The notes beneath the pieces were generated by a model. The model ran no database searches. It had not been told where the DNA came from and was given only the letters and a program-made list of their open reading frames with translations. The position numbers and the translations under genes are program-made. Positions 54,199-63,848 of a stretch of DNA of 64,000 nt are shown here, in pieces (positions within the stretch are counted from its first letter, which is position 1; each line of letters opens with the position of its first letter). The stretch comes from Parasediminibacterium sp051861445 (GTDB lineage Bacteria > Bacteroidota > Bacteroidia > Chitinophagales > Chitinophagaceae): NCBI GenBank assembly GCA_051861445.1, contig JBHYCS010000006.1, positions 1 through 64,000 of the forward strand. The letters run 5' to 3'.

Positions 54199-55785
54199 AT
54201 GGATTTAACCGCATTAAATAAAGATCGTAAACGTAGAAAAAGTAATATAGATATTGGAAGCCTTGCTTTTGGTAAAGTGCCACCACAAGCAAGAGATTTG
54301 GAAGAAGCTGTGTTAGGAGCCATTATGCTTGAAAAAAGTGCTTTTGATACCGTTAGTGAAATTTTAAAGCCTGAATGTTTTTATGTAGAAGCTCATGAGC
54401 ACATTTTTAGATGTATGATGAGCCTACAACAAAAAAGTCAACCAATAGATATTTTAACGGTTGTAGAAGAATTGCGTTTTAAAGAATTACTTGAAGCCGT
54501 TGGTGGTCCTTATTTTGTAACCAAACTTACCAATGCCGTTGTTAGTACAGCCAATATTGATGCACATGCTAGAATTGTACTTCAAAAATTTATTCAAAGA
54601 GAACTAATTAGGATTAGTGGTGAAATAATTGGTGATGCTTATGAGGATAGTACCGACGTATTTGAACTTTTAAACCAAACGGAAGGTAAAATATTTGACG
54701 TTACTAAAAACTTTTTAAAGCAAGATTATAAAGAAATGGGAACAGCTTTAGCACAAGCTGTGATTAGAATTGATGAATTAAGAACAAAAACCGACGATTT
54801 ATCTGGTGTACCTAGTGGATTTAAAACATTAGATAGAATTACATATGGATGGCAAGCAACCGACTTAATTATTCTTGCCGCAAGACCATCAGTTGGTAAA
54901 ACGGCATTTGCACTAAACTTAGCTAGAAATGCAGCTTTAAACCCAACAAAACCAACTGCTGTAGGCTTTTTCAGCTTAGAAATGAGTGCTGCACAATTGG
55001 TACAACGTATTTTAAGTGCAGAAAGTGAAATTCCATTAGAAAAAATTAGTCGTGGTAAAATGGAAGACTACGAATACCAACAACTACATAGTCGTGGTAT
55101 TAAAAGACTAGAAAATGCTCCTATTTATATTGATGATACAGCCGCTTTAAACATTTTTGAATTTAGAGCAAAAGCAAGAAGATTGGTAAACAAACACAAT
55201 GTTGGCATCATCATTATCGACTACTTACAATTGATGAGTGGAAGCAACGAAAAAGGCAGCAACCGTGAACAAGAAATTAGTAATATCTCTAGAAACTTAA
55301 AGGCTTTGGCAAAAGAACTAAGCATTCCTATCATTGCATTAAGCCAGTTAAGCCGTGCTGTTGAAACACGTAAAGAAAGCAAAATGCCACAATTGAGTGA
55401 TTTGAGAGAATCAGGAGCCATTGAGCAAGATGCCGATATGGTAATGTTTATTTACAGACCAGAATATTATGAAATAAACAACAACGAACAAGGAGAAAGC
55501 ACTAAGGGAGAAACACATATTAGAATTGCAAAACACAGAAATGGATCGTTAGACAATGTGCGTTTACAAGCCCTTTTACACATACAACGTTTTGAAGAAA
55601 TAGATGATAATCCAGGATTTGGAAGTGGTGGCATTACAGGTGGTAATTTTAAACCATTAGGCCCAAGTGGAGGATCACCTGTTAGTGGCAATAGTGGTAA
55701 TGATGGTGGACGCTTTTTTGTTCAAAGCAGTAAAATGAATACCGGCAATTTTGATGATGGTATAGATGGAGAAGCTCCTTTTTAA
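54199..55785 (+). CDS. dnaB: Replicative DNA helicase
   Basis: 528 residues. The N-terminal helical domain (about 25-130, PPQARDLEEAVLGAIMLE) binds primase. The RecA-like motor has Walker A ARPSVGKTAF with K234, GFFSLEMSAAQL, IIIIDYLQLMSG (Walker B) and SQLSRAVETR. The C-terminal tail (about 465-528) is Gly/Ser/Asn-rich and disordered. There is no intein. It is the hexameric helicase of the replication fork. A terminator follows at once. Confidence 0.97.
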   Translation: MDLTALNKDRKRRKSNIDIGSLAFGKVPPQARDLEEAVLGAIMLEKSAFDTVSEILKPECFYVEAHEHIFRCMMSLQQKSQPIDILTVVEELRFKELLEAVGGPYFVTKLTNAVVSTANIDAHARIVLQKFIQRELIRISGEIIGDAYEDSTDVFELLNQTEGKIFDVTKNFLKQDYKEMGTALAQAVIRIDELRTKTDDLSGVPSGFKTLDRITYGWQATDLIILAARPSVGKTAFALNLARNAALNPTKPTAVGFFSLEMSAAQLVQRILSAESEIPLEKISRGKMEDYEYQQLHSRGIKRLENAPIYIDDTAALNIFEFRAKARRLVNKHNVGIIIIDYLQLMSGSNEKGSNREQEISNISRNLKALAKELSIPIIALSQLSRAVETRKESKMPQLSDLRESGAIEQDADMVMFIYRPEYYEINNNEQGESTKGETHIRIAKHRNGSLDNVRLQALLHIQRFEEIDDNPGFGSGGITGGNFKPLGPSGGSPVSGNSGNDGGRFFVQSSKMNTGNFDDGIDGEAPF

Positions 55786-55790
55786 ATAGT

Positions 55791-55823
55791 AAAAGCCGAT
55801 TGACAACAATCGGTTTTTTATTT
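55791..55823 (+). terminator. Intrinsic terminator of dnaB
   Basis: CCGATTG (55796-55802) and CAATCGG (55807-55813) form a 7-bp stem with an ACAA loop, followed by seven T and TTTT. It lies 10 bp past the dnaB stop and before the rsmE start. Confidence 0.85.
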
Positions 55824-55856
55824 TACTTTCATATCAATTTTTCTAGCAAAGATTTT

Positions 55857-56555
55857 ATGTCAATACCCTATTTTTTTGAATCTACAGTTAGTAATTCTAC
55901 TCATTTTATTGTTAGTGAAGAAACAAGTAAGCATTGTATTCAAGTATTAAGAATGAAAAGTGGAGAGTTACTTCATTTAACAGATGGAAAAGGAAATTTG
56001 TACAAAGCAACTATTGATAAAGCCGATAAAAAACATTGCAGCGTTCTTATTCAAGAACATAATTATACGGAGCCAAATTCTAAAAAAATTACGGTTGCAA
56101 TTTCTTTATTAAAAAACGCAAGTAGATTTGAATGGTTTTTAGAAAAAGCAACAGAATTGGGCATTTCAACCATTGTTCCACTCATTTGTAAACGAACAGA
56201 AAAGCAACATTTTAGGCAAGAAAGAATGCAACAAATAGTAATTGCAGCCATGCTTCAGAGCCAACAAGTTTGGCTACCGAATTTAACAAATCCGATTAAA
56301 ATTGAACAACATATTCAACAATCTACATCTGCTCTAAAATTAATTGCACATTGTGAAGATGCGGAGAAAAAAGCTTTAAAAGATGTAACTGTAAATAATG
56401 ATATTGAAATAATGATTGGACCTGAAGGCGATTTTACGGAACAAGAAATTACGTTAGCTATCGAAAATAATTATCTGCCCACAAGTTTAGGAAACACAAG
56501 ATTAAGAACAGAAACAGCAGGTATAGTTGCTACAACTTTATTGGTACATTTATAG
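55857..56555 (+). CDS. rsmE: 16S rRNA m3U1498 methyltransferase
   Basis: 232 residues from the ATG at 55857 (MSIPYFFESTVSNSTHFIVSEE); the longer frame runs into the dnaB terminator and was rejected. The N-terminal PUA-like domain is followed by a SPOUT knot domain: LLKNASRFEWFLEKATELGISTIVPLICKRTE, IMIGPEGDFTEQEI and LGNTRLRTETAGIVA. It N3-methylates U1498 of 16S rRNA. The L,D-transpeptidase gene follows 15 bp later. Confidence 0.94.
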   Translation: MSIPYFFESTVSNSTHFIVSEETSKHCIQVLRMKSGELLHLTDGKGNLYKATIDKADKKHCSVLIQEHNYTEPNSKKITVAISLLKNASRFEWFLEKATELGISTIVPLICKRTEKQHFRQERMQQIVIAAMLQSQQVWLPNLTNPIKIEQHIQQSTSALKLIAHCEDAEKKALKDVTVNNDIEIMIGPEGDFTEQEITLAIENNYLPTSLGNTRLRTETAGIVATTLLVHL

Positions 56556-56570
56556 CCTACATTGTATTTT

Positions 56571-58175
56571 ATGAAACAAACAATTACAATTTGTACATTG
56601 ATTATTCTTTCCAATTATGGTTGTAAAAACTTTGGAAAACAAAATAAACAGCCCATTATTCAAGATACTTCTATTAATCTACAAACTTCATTCAACAACT
56701 TATTTTTTGACAGTAGCAACTTAGCAACATTTATAAACACAGATAGTAATTTTCAAAACTTTAGCCAGCAATTTTTCGATTTTTACAAACATCGAAATTT
56801 TGAATTTGCTTGGTTCGACACCAATGGTTTGGTAGAGCCTGCTCATAATTTTTACAATCTTCAAAACAACTACATCACTACATATACTGACAGTAGTTTA
56901 TTCAACAAACAGCTTCAACAGCTATTTTCAACGGTTTCAAATACCACCTCTCCTTCTTTAATAAAAGAACAAGATGCATTAACACTTGAATTATTGTTAA
57001 CAGGACAATTTTTTAAATATGCATCAAAAGTTTATCAAGGAAGCGATATTAATGCAGCAGAATTGGGTTGGTTTATTCCAAGAAAAAAAATAAATATTGC
57101 TGCAACATTAGATTCTATTTTACAAACAAAAAACAATCAACCATCTACTTACGAGCCCCTCAATTCTCAATATAGATTACTAGAAAAATACTTAATAAAA
57201 TACAATCAACTACTGCAAAATACCGATTGGGAAACCATTGTAATACAAAAAAACTTACAAAAAGGCGATTCAACGAAAGTGATTAGTACCATCAAAAAAA
57301 GATTGTTTTTATTGGGTGATTTATCGAATGAAGATTCAACTATTGTTTTTGATTCAACCATGCTAAAAGCAGTGAACCAGTTTCAAAGAAGAATGGGTTT
57401 GCCAAATAGCGGAACCATTGGAAATGCAACAGTAAAAGAACTAAACAAACCACTTGATAGTTTAATTAGAAAACTGTTGGTAAACATGGAAAGAAGTAGA
57501 TGGATTTTGCCAGATACAGGCACTACAGATAAACTAATTGTAAATATTCCTGAATATAAACTACATGTTTACGATTCGGGTAAATATAGTTTTAGCATGA
57601 ATGTGGTGGTTGGTACTGCAGCGAATAGCACCGTTATTTTTAATGGAGCTTTACAATACATTGTATTTAGTCCATATTGGAATATTACCGAAGATATTAC
57701 TAAAAAAGAAGTGTTGCCAGCTCTGAAAAAAGATCCGAACTATTTGGTGAAAAACAATATGGAGATTGTAAAGTATGTGGGCAAAATACCAGTTATTCGT
57801 CAAAAACCTGGACCAGAAAATGCCTTAGGAGGCGTAAAGTTTTTATTCCCAAATAGCTATAATATTTACTTACACGATACTCCTAATAAAGATGCATTTA
57901 GTGCAAGAAAACGCTCATTTAGTCATGGATGTATACGATTGGGAGAACCTGCTAAACTAGCTCAGTTTTTATTAAGAAGAGATACCTTATTTACCCAAGA
58001 TTCTATCAATAAATTAATGCATTTGGGAAAAGAAAAATGGATAACAGCAAAACCAAAAGTACCTGTAACCATAAAATATTTTACAGCTTGGGTTGATGAA
58101 AAGAGATTGCTACATTTTAGAGATGATATTTATGGTCATGATGCTAAAATGTCTGAAAAACTTTTTACGAAGTAA
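56571..58175 (+). CDS. L,D-transpeptidase lipoprotein (YkuD domain, YcbB-like)
   Basis: 534 residues from the ATG at 56571 (MKQTITICTLIILSNYGCKN), a lipoprotein with a Cys near 18. A long N-terminal region is followed by a peptidoglycan-binding domain (about 235-300, LKAVNQFQRRMGLPNSGTIG) and the YkuD domain. The active site is HGCIR (452-456), with C454 the nucleophile. It makes 3-3 crosslinks or attaches proteins in the cell wall, in the large LdtD/YcbB group. It probably shares a transcript with rsmE. Confidence 0.9.
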   Translation: MKQTITICTLIILSNYGCKNFGKQNKQPIIQDTSINLQTSFNNLFFDSSNLATFINTDSNFQNFSQQFFDFYKHRNFEFAWFDTNGLVEPAHNFYNLQNNYITTYTDSSLFNKQLQQLFSTVSNTTSPSLIKEQDALTLELLLTGQFFKYASKVYQGSDINAAELGWFIPRKKINIAATLDSILQTKNNQPSTYEPLNSQYRLLEKYLIKYNQLLQNTDWETIVIQKNLQKGDSTKVISTIKKRLFLLGDLSNEDSTIVFDSTMLKAVNQFQRRMGLPNSGTIGNATVKELNKPLDSLIRKLLVNMERSRWILPDTGTTDKLIVNIPEYKLHVYDSGKYSFSMNVVVGTAANSTVIFNGALQYIVFSPYWNITEDITKKEVLPALKKDPNYLVKNNMEIVKYVGKIPVIRQKPGPENALGGVKFLFPNSYNIYLHDTPNKDAFSARKRSFSHGCIRLGEPAKLAQFLLRRDTLFTQDSINKLMHLGKEKWITAKPKVPVTIKYFTAWVDEKRLLHFRDDIYGHDAKMSEKLFTK

Positions 58176-58287
58176 AATATTAATCTTCTGCGTTTTGCTG
58201 CTTACGCACATGCTGTTAATAATAACTTCATACACAAATGATTCCGTATTTAAAAATAGTAGGTAAATTACAGGAAACATTAATCTT

Positions 58288-58763
58288 ATGCGTTGGAGAA
58301 AATTTAACGGCGAACAGATTATACTACCTATTAAACAAGCCGTTGCAGAAGCCATTCAAAAAGAAACAGAAAAAGGTGTTAAACTAAAAGTTTGTATTGG
58401 CACCGATAGTCAAGTAAAAGGAAGCGAAACAGAGTTTGCTACTGTAATTGTTTTCCTGAGAGAACATGCAGGTGGTTTTATGTACATACATAATGAAAAG
58501 ACGAAACAGAAATTTCATTTAAAAGAACGTATGCTTACCGAAGTTGCTAAAAGCATAGAAATTGCATACGAATTATGCGATTTGTTTATTGAGTATAAAG
58601 TAGACATGGAGGTTCATGCAGACATTAATACCAACCCCATGTTTAAAAGCAACGATTCTTTAAAAGAAGCAATGGGCTATATTTTTTAGGAATGGGCTTT
58701 GCCTTTAAAGCAAAACCAGATGCATTTGCTAGCAGTTGCTGTGCAGATAAAGCTGTGAATTAA
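58288..58763 (+). pseudogene. DUF458 (YkuK-like RNase H fold) gene with a frameshift in a T run
   Basis: The first frame codes 133 residues from 58288 to a TAG at 58689. It carries the RNase H-like start CIGTDSQVKGSETEFATVIVF (D40) and ADINTNPMFKSNDSLKEAMGYIF. In the next frame, just past the six T at 58682-58687, the protein continues LGMGFAFKAKPDAFASSCCADKAVN to a TAA at 58761-58763. This is the expected end of the family. The break needs one base added or two removed in the T run. It could be a true mutation, slippage at the T run, or a sequencing or assembly error. The family is uncharacterised; the D in GTDSQ would be catalytic. Confidence 0.75.
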
Positions 58764-58769
58764 ATGTGC

Positions 58770-59267
58770 TTATTGACTAATTGGTTTTTTAGCCATTTTT
58801 TTAAATGACGATAGTATTTGTTTTGTTTTATTATTTATGTCTACATAAAACATGCTACCTGTTTTAATAAAATAAAGATAACTACAGCTATCGCCTCTTG
58901 TGCTGAAATAAAGTGTACTTAAAATTTCAGATTTATTTCTGCAGTAAATTTTTCCCTCAGATCTACAACTTTTTAATGCCGTTGCAGTAATGGGTTGTTG
59001 TATATTTTCAATTAAGGTTTTAATAGCCGTAGAATCATTGGTAGCAGTGTATGTAAAGAACCGTGTATATCGTTCAGGATCTCCATCTGGATTATTGTAA
59101 TACAATATTTCTAATGAATCGGTTTGTTGCAAACTCGATTCAATATCTAAAGCTGTTTGTACAGCGTTTGTTTGAGTAATCTCTGTTGTTGATGCTTGCT
59201 TTTTTGTTTGTTCCTTACAAGCAATTATAGAAAATACTAAAGTAACAATAGAAAAAAATTTTACCAT
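58770..59267 (-). CDS. Small uncharacterised lipoprotein
   Basis: 165 residues from the ATG at 59267 (MVKFFSIVTLVFSIIACKEQ), with a lipobox IIAC and C17; a start 45 bp upstream would bury this signal. The mature part is polar, then has LEILYYNNPDGDPERYTRFF and two cysteines in SCRSEGKIYCRNKSE that could form a disulfide. No family is recognised. It ends 6 bp from the DUF458 stop, convergent. The stem at 59290-59320 separates it from the lipoprotein gene upstream. Confidence 0.75.
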   Translation of the reverse strand: MVKFFSIVTLVFSIIACKEQTKKQASTTEITQTNAVQTALDIESSLQQTDSLEILYYNNPDGDPERYTRFFTYTATNDSTAIKTLIENIQQPITATALKSCRSEGKIYCRNKSEILSTLYFSTRGDSCSYLYFIKTGSMFYVDINNKTKQILSSFKKMAKKPISQ

Positions 59268-59289
59268 ACCATTAAAGTTGATTGAAACA

Positions 59290-59325
59290 AAAACCCGTTT
59301 GTAAAAATACAAACGGGTTTTATAA
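59290..59325 (-). terminator. Terminator of the TonB receptor - lipoprotein operon
   Basis: The 13-bp perfect arms AAACCCGTTTGTA (59291-59303) and TACAAACGGGTTT (59308-59320) enclose an AAAA loop, with T-rich DNA past the stem on the minus strand. It lies 20 bp past the stop at 59343. Confidence 0.88.
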
Positions 59326-59342
59326 AAATATCACTCTAAAAA

Positions 59343-60683
59343 TTAATACACATTTGTTTTTGGAGTCCAGCTTGCCCAACCAGCTGTCCAATCAGAAGTA
59401 CCCATTGCACCTCTAAATGTTCCTGTAGTAAAGAAAGAGCTTAAACCTGTATAGTTTGCACCCGTTAAAGCAGGAGAACCTGAGCCTGGTAAAAAGCTAG
59501 GATTATCTAATTTAAAGGCATTTGGTAATCCTAATAAAGATCTATCAGTATAGAAAATACAAGCATCAGCTTCAGCCTTTGTTTGCATTGCAGCAGCTGT
59601 CATTTTAGCAGCATCGCTTGTTTTAGTTAATTCTCTATAAGCATGCACTAAGTTGTTTTTAAATTCAGATTCATTAGCAATATATGCATCTAAAGAACCA
59701 CCACTTTCGATTGAAAAACCAGCTAATCTATGACCACCTAAGATTGAGTTTCTAAATACAAAACGTGTGTTTCTTCTCCATCTGTTCCCAAAGCCATGCA
59801 ATGCATTTGCTCCAGTAGTATCGTATGGCCCTAATAATGTATAGTTAACTATTACAGGTCTTGTAAAAGGAGCAGCAGTTGTACCGCTACCATCATTATC
59901 ACACTCAACACCATTTGCTTGGTCTGTATCACATGGCTTATCACGTAAAGCAATACCATACTGATTTAAACCAACATATCCAAAGTCGTAGTCAAAATCG
60001 TCATCCATCGTTGCAAATGCAATTAGTCTTTTAGTATTTACAGTTCCACCAAAAAATTCATATGCATCATCGTTTCCAAAGGAAACTTGTACATTCTCAA
60101 TAAAAGTACCGTTACCCACGCCAGCTAAAGTAAGTCCATTAATTTCACTACCCGGTTCTGCTGCAATACCAGCAAATTCAATACGAACAAAACGTAAGAC
60201 ACCAGAATTATCAGCAGGATCGTTACCACCATAACTACGATTCACACCACCTTCAACAATTGGTTCAGGAGAAGTTGGTCTATTTGTTGGAGCTTTTCCT
60301 AAAAGGATAATTCCACCCCAATCTCCAGGTACTCTTTGTCCAGGAGCTTTACCAGAGGTAAATACAATTGGTTGAGTAGAAGTACCTTCAGCAATTAGTT
60401 TAGAACCTCTTTCTACTATGATTGCACCTTTTTCAGAAATATCACTTACTACAACACAACCAGGTTCAAAAATTAACTGAGCGTTGTTGGTAACATAAAC
60501 ATAACCTTTCAATGTATACTTACCTTTTTTATAGGTAACAGTGTTTGTAATTTTTCCTGAAATAATAGTACTAGTAGAATCTACTGTTCCTGTAGTTGAA
60601 CTATAATCTTCGTTAAATTCTACTTTAATACATGATGTAGCTAAAGCAGCAATAATCACAGATAAGAAAATGAGCTTTTTCAT
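59343..60683 (-). CDS. Beta-helix surface lipoprotein partner of a TonB-dependent receptor
   Basis: 446 residues. The lipoprotein signal has C18 (MKKLIFLSVIIAALATSC). The fold is a right-handed beta helix, with VVSDISEKGAIIVERGSKLIAEGT, PIVFTSGK, DWGGIILLGKAPTN, DNSGVLRFVRIEFAGIA, EINGLTLAGVGNGT and SFGNDDAYEFFGGTVN. Proteins of this kind are found beside TonB-dependent receptors in many Bacteroidetes; their ligand is unknown. It lies 39 bp downstream of the receptor gene and ends at a terminator, so the two form one operon. Confidence 0.85.
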   Translation of the reverse strand: MKKLIFLSVIIAALATSCIKVEFNEDYSSTTGTVDSTSTIISGKITNTVTYKKGKYTLKGYVYVTNNAQLIFEPGCVVVSDISEKGAIIVERGSKLIAEGTSTQPIVFTSGKAPGQRVPGDWGGIILLGKAPTNRPTSPEPIVEGGVNRSYGGNDPADNSGVLRFVRIEFAGIAAEPGSEINGLTLAGVGNGTFIENVQVSFGNDDAYEFFGGTVNTKRLIAFATMDDDFDYDFGYVGLNQYGIALRDKPCDTDQANGVECDNDGSGTTAAPFTRPVIVNYTLLGPYDTTGANALHGFGNRWRRNTRFVFRNSILGGHRLAGFSIESGGSLDAYIANESEFKNNLVHAYRELTKTSDAAKMTAAAMQTKAEADACIFYTDRSLLGLPNAFKLDNPSFLPGSGSPALTGANYTGLSSFFTTGTFRGAMGTSDWTAGWASWTPKTNVY

Positions 60684-60722
60684 TTTTGTTGTTTTGTATT
60701 TTTACAGATTTGATTTTTTGTT

Positions 60723-63500
60723 TTAAAATATGTCGTAAGTAAATGCAACAGTAATTGTAGTACCTGGTCTGAAACGATTGGTATAACGATCACCATCAGC
60801 TTCTTTAAATGATTCTCTAGTTGTCAAATTATCGAACTGAGCAACATGTTGGTTTAACAAATCAGAGATAGTAAGTTTTATTTCTCCTTTTTTCTTCAAT
60901 AATTTTTTTGAAAACTGCAAGTCAATTAAATCTCTTGACTTCTCATAGATGTCATAGAAACCTGCACCTGGAGGCGGACTACCAACAGCATATAATTTAG
61001 GTCCTACTTTATTGAACAATAATGAAGCATTGATATCTGATTTAGGATTTGTATACTGTAATCCTGCATTGAATAAATAAGGTGCTTGACCTTGTAATGG
61101 TCTTGAAGCTTGTTCTTGTATACCACCAGCACTCAAGTTGTTAAATGTAACTTTTGATGATAATAAAGTTAGGTTACTAAATGCAGTAAACTTATCGCTC
61201 AATTTTTTTCTAACCTCTACTTCAACACCAAATGTAGATGCCTTACTTGCATTTCTGTACTCAAAGTTTTGTCTATCAGCGTTACTTGCTGGATTCATTA
61301 CAAACTCAATTGGATCTTTGAAGTTTTTATAAAATGCACCGAAAGAAATAGCTTCACCAGGAGAAGGATAAAACTCATATCTAGCATCGAAATTTGTAAT
61401 AGAAGTACGTTTTAAATCTGGATTTCCTGATACTCCAAAAATGGCATCGTAATCAAAGAAAGCGAATGGAGCAATTTCTCTAAATTCAGGTCTTGCTACT
61501 GTTAAAGAAGTAGCGAAACGAATTTGGTGTTGATTATTAATATTGTAAGTAAGATTTACTGATGGTAAAACATCCCATTTTTCTGTTTGTACCAATACAT
61601 TTTCATTACCAAGATCTCTTGTGCGTAAGAATTGTTGAAAGTTTTCTACTCTAGTTCCCCAAACCAATCTAATTTTTTCAGATAGCTTATTATCGAACAT
61701 AAAGTACATTCCGTTTAATACAGATATTCCAAAGTATTTATCTGTGTTCTGCGTAATTTCATTCAAGAAAAGTTTATCAGATGCAATATTTGAAGGACTA
61801 AATATTGTTTCAATTGGTTCTAACAAAGCAGCTTGGGTTCCTGCATATTGAAAATTACGAGACTTGAAATTACGTACTCTAACTAAATTGCTTCCCCCAA
61901 CTTTAAACAACTGACTGTTATCATTCAACTTAAATGGAATTGATAAATACCCATTTAAACCAACACTGTAATCATTTAAATCTGAATAAAATCTACGTGT
62001 TTCATCATCATTTAGTATAGGTGTTGAAGATGCATTGTTTATGTTTCTTCTATATTCTACTACTCTATAATCTGGCTGTTGCTTATTATTAATAGATCCA
62101 TTTGCATTCCAAACTAACTTAACTCCTTTTGTATTTAATTGGTGTGTACCTTCCAATTGTGTAGTGTATAAACCTCTTTGATTTAAGAAAGAAGAATTAA
62201 AATTTACAAGTGCATTATTATTTAAATTGGTACCTGTTCTAATAGCATATTTATCTTCAAAATTTCTGTTGTATAAATTTTTCCAAGAAATTTTATGACG
62301 ACCTTTTACGTAAGTAAAGTTTGCCAAAGCACCCCAGTTTACGTTATAAATATTCTGGGTTTCGTTGTATTTGAAAATGTATTCAGCAGAAGTATTTGTT
62401 CTATCAAAATCGTAACGACTACGTTCAACATTATTGTAAACAATTTTAGATTGACGGTAAGTTAATCCTGCAATTACACCAATTGTACCATTATTTTTAA
62501 GTTTGATAGATTTACCCCAAGTTAAATTGTACGATTGAATAGGGGCGGCTGTAGAAACTACTTTATTATAACCGTTGAAATTGAATAATCTTGTAATTGC
62601 AGCCTTAGATGCATCATCATTCTTTGAAAATTGTTGACGATTATCAGGAACTCCAGCAGGAATGCTACGTGTGCCATCATCAAAGCCTAACCAATCAGTA
62701 CTATTTCTTTTATTACCAGTAAAATCTCTAAAGGTAGATTCTGAATTATAGCCTAAAGAAACACCCACCGTAAATATGTTTTTATTAGGAACGTCTTTTG
62801 TTTGAATTTGAATTAAACCACCAGCAAATTCACCTGTTAAATCTGGAGTTGCGGTTTTATTAATGATAACGTTATCTACAAGTAAAGATGGAATTACATC
62901 GAAAGAAAATAGTTTTTTATCAGGCTCAGAACTTGGCATTTGTGCGTTGTTCAACATTGCTTGATTGTATCTATCACTTAAACCTCTAACAATAACGAAT
63001 TTATTATCTTGTATGGTAGTTCCACTTACTCTTTTTAATACCTCACCCATATTTTTATCGGGCGTTCTTTTAATAAAATCTGATGCTAAACCACTAGATA
63101 ATGAAGTATTATTTTTTTGAAAACTAACCAATGCGTTTGTACTTTCTCTTCTAGAATTAGATTTTACAACTACTTCTTCATTCTTATTTTTTTGTTCATC
63201 TAAAACTATATCAATGTAATTTTCGGCACCTTTTTTTACGTCTACATCTTCAATCACTTTTACAGAATATCCAACTCTAGAAATGGTTATTGTATATTTT
63301 CCTGGATTAATGTTTACTGTAAAAGTTCCATCTACTTCAGCAGAAATTACTTTTTTACTTGGTCCATCTATTTTAATAGATGCACTACCTAAAACATCAT
63401 TATTTTTTGAAGAAACTACTTTACCTGAAAACTTAACAGTTTGTGCGGTTGCTATGGCAGAAAAAAGTGAGAAAAGAAGAATAAATACGTAATGCTTCAC
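60723..63500 (-). CDS. TonB-dependent outer membrane receptor with CarboxypepD_reg-like domain
   Basis: 925 residues. The signal peptide is about 1-19. A CarboxypepD_reg-like domain (about 22-105) and a plug domain follow, with LKRVSGTTIQDNKFVIVRGLSDRYNQ, MPSSEPDKKLFSFDVIPSLLVDNV and KTATPDLTGEFAGG, then a long barrel ending TTITVAFTYDIF. The RGLSDRYN...P(S/T)EPD motif marks a group of non-SusC receptors, and there is no SusD. It imports an unknown substrate. It forms a pair with the beta-helix lipoprotein downstream. Confidence 0.9.
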   Translation of the reverse strand: MKHYVFILLFSLFSAIATAQTVKFSGKVVSSKNNDVLGSASIKIDGPSKKVISAEVDGTFTVNINPGKYTITISRVGYSVKVIEDVDVKKGAENYIDIVLDEQKNKNEEVVVKSNSRRESTNALVSFQKNNTSLSSGLASDFIKRTPDKNMGEVLKRVSGTTIQDNKFVIVRGLSDRYNQAMLNNAQMPSSEPDKKLFSFDVIPSLLVDNVIINKTATPDLTGEFAGGLIQIQTKDVPNKNIFTVGVSLGYNSESTFRDFTGNKRNSTDWLGFDDGTRSIPAGVPDNRQQFSKNDDASKAAITRLFNFNGYNKVVSTAAPIQSYNLTWGKSIKLKNNGTIGVIAGLTYRQSKIVYNNVERSRYDFDRTNTSAEYIFKYNETQNIYNVNWGALANFTYVKGRHKISWKNLYNRNFEDKYAIRTGTNLNNNALVNFNSSFLNQRGLYTTQLEGTHQLNTKGVKLVWNANGSINNKQQPDYRVVEYRRNINNASSTPILNDDETRRFYSDLNDYSVGLNGYLSIPFKLNDNSQLFKVGGSNLVRVRNFKSRNFQYAGTQAALLEPIETIFSPSNIASDKLFLNEITQNTDKYFGISVLNGMYFMFDNKLSEKIRLVWGTRVENFQQFLRTRDLGNENVLVQTEKWDVLPSVNLTYNINNQHQIRFATSLTVARPEFREIAPFAFFDYDAIFGVSGNPDLKRTSITNFDARYEFYPSPGEAISFGAFYKNFKDPIEFVMNPASNADRQNFEYRNASKASTFGVEVEVRKKLSDKFTAFSNLTLLSSKVTFNNLSAGGIQEQASRPLQGQAPYLFNAGLQYTNPKSDINASLLFNKVGPKLYAVGSPPPGAGFYDIYEKSRDLIDLQFSKKLLKKKGEIKLTISDLLNQHVAQFDNLTTRESFKEADGDRYTNRFRPGTTITVAFTYDIF

Positions 63501-63848
63501 AACTTTATTTTTTGGTGAGGCAAAAGTCAGTGGTGTGTATTAACGAATTGTTAAGCCTGTGTTATACTAATATTAACAAAGCGTTGACATGTAGTTAAAC
63601 AATAATAACTACCCACTTTATATCTCAGTAAAGTAGTTTTTATTAATTATAACTTCATTTATACAAGAGAATATGTACTATGTGGTAATTTTTTTTCTTA
63701 CCAGCAAACCAATTGGCTTAAACTTACGTATCTAATATGTATACGGTTTCTCAGGGGTGAGCAACAGTTATAAACGAAAGCAGTATTTACAATTAGATTA
63801 TCGAAAGTAAATATTGCTTTTTTATTGATAATCAGTTATTTAATAGAA
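63501..63848. other. Intergenic region upstream of the TonB receptor, with two hairpins
   Basis: 348 bp without a gene. On the minus strand it holds the receptor promoter; GACTTTTG near 63526-63533 is one base from TAnnTTTG. A 14-bp stem AAAGCAGTATTTAC (63777-63790) / GTAAATATTGCTTT (63807-63820), with one G-T pair and a 16-nt loop, could terminate the partial gene to the right. A weaker hairpin lies about 63608-63640. Confidence 0.5.
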
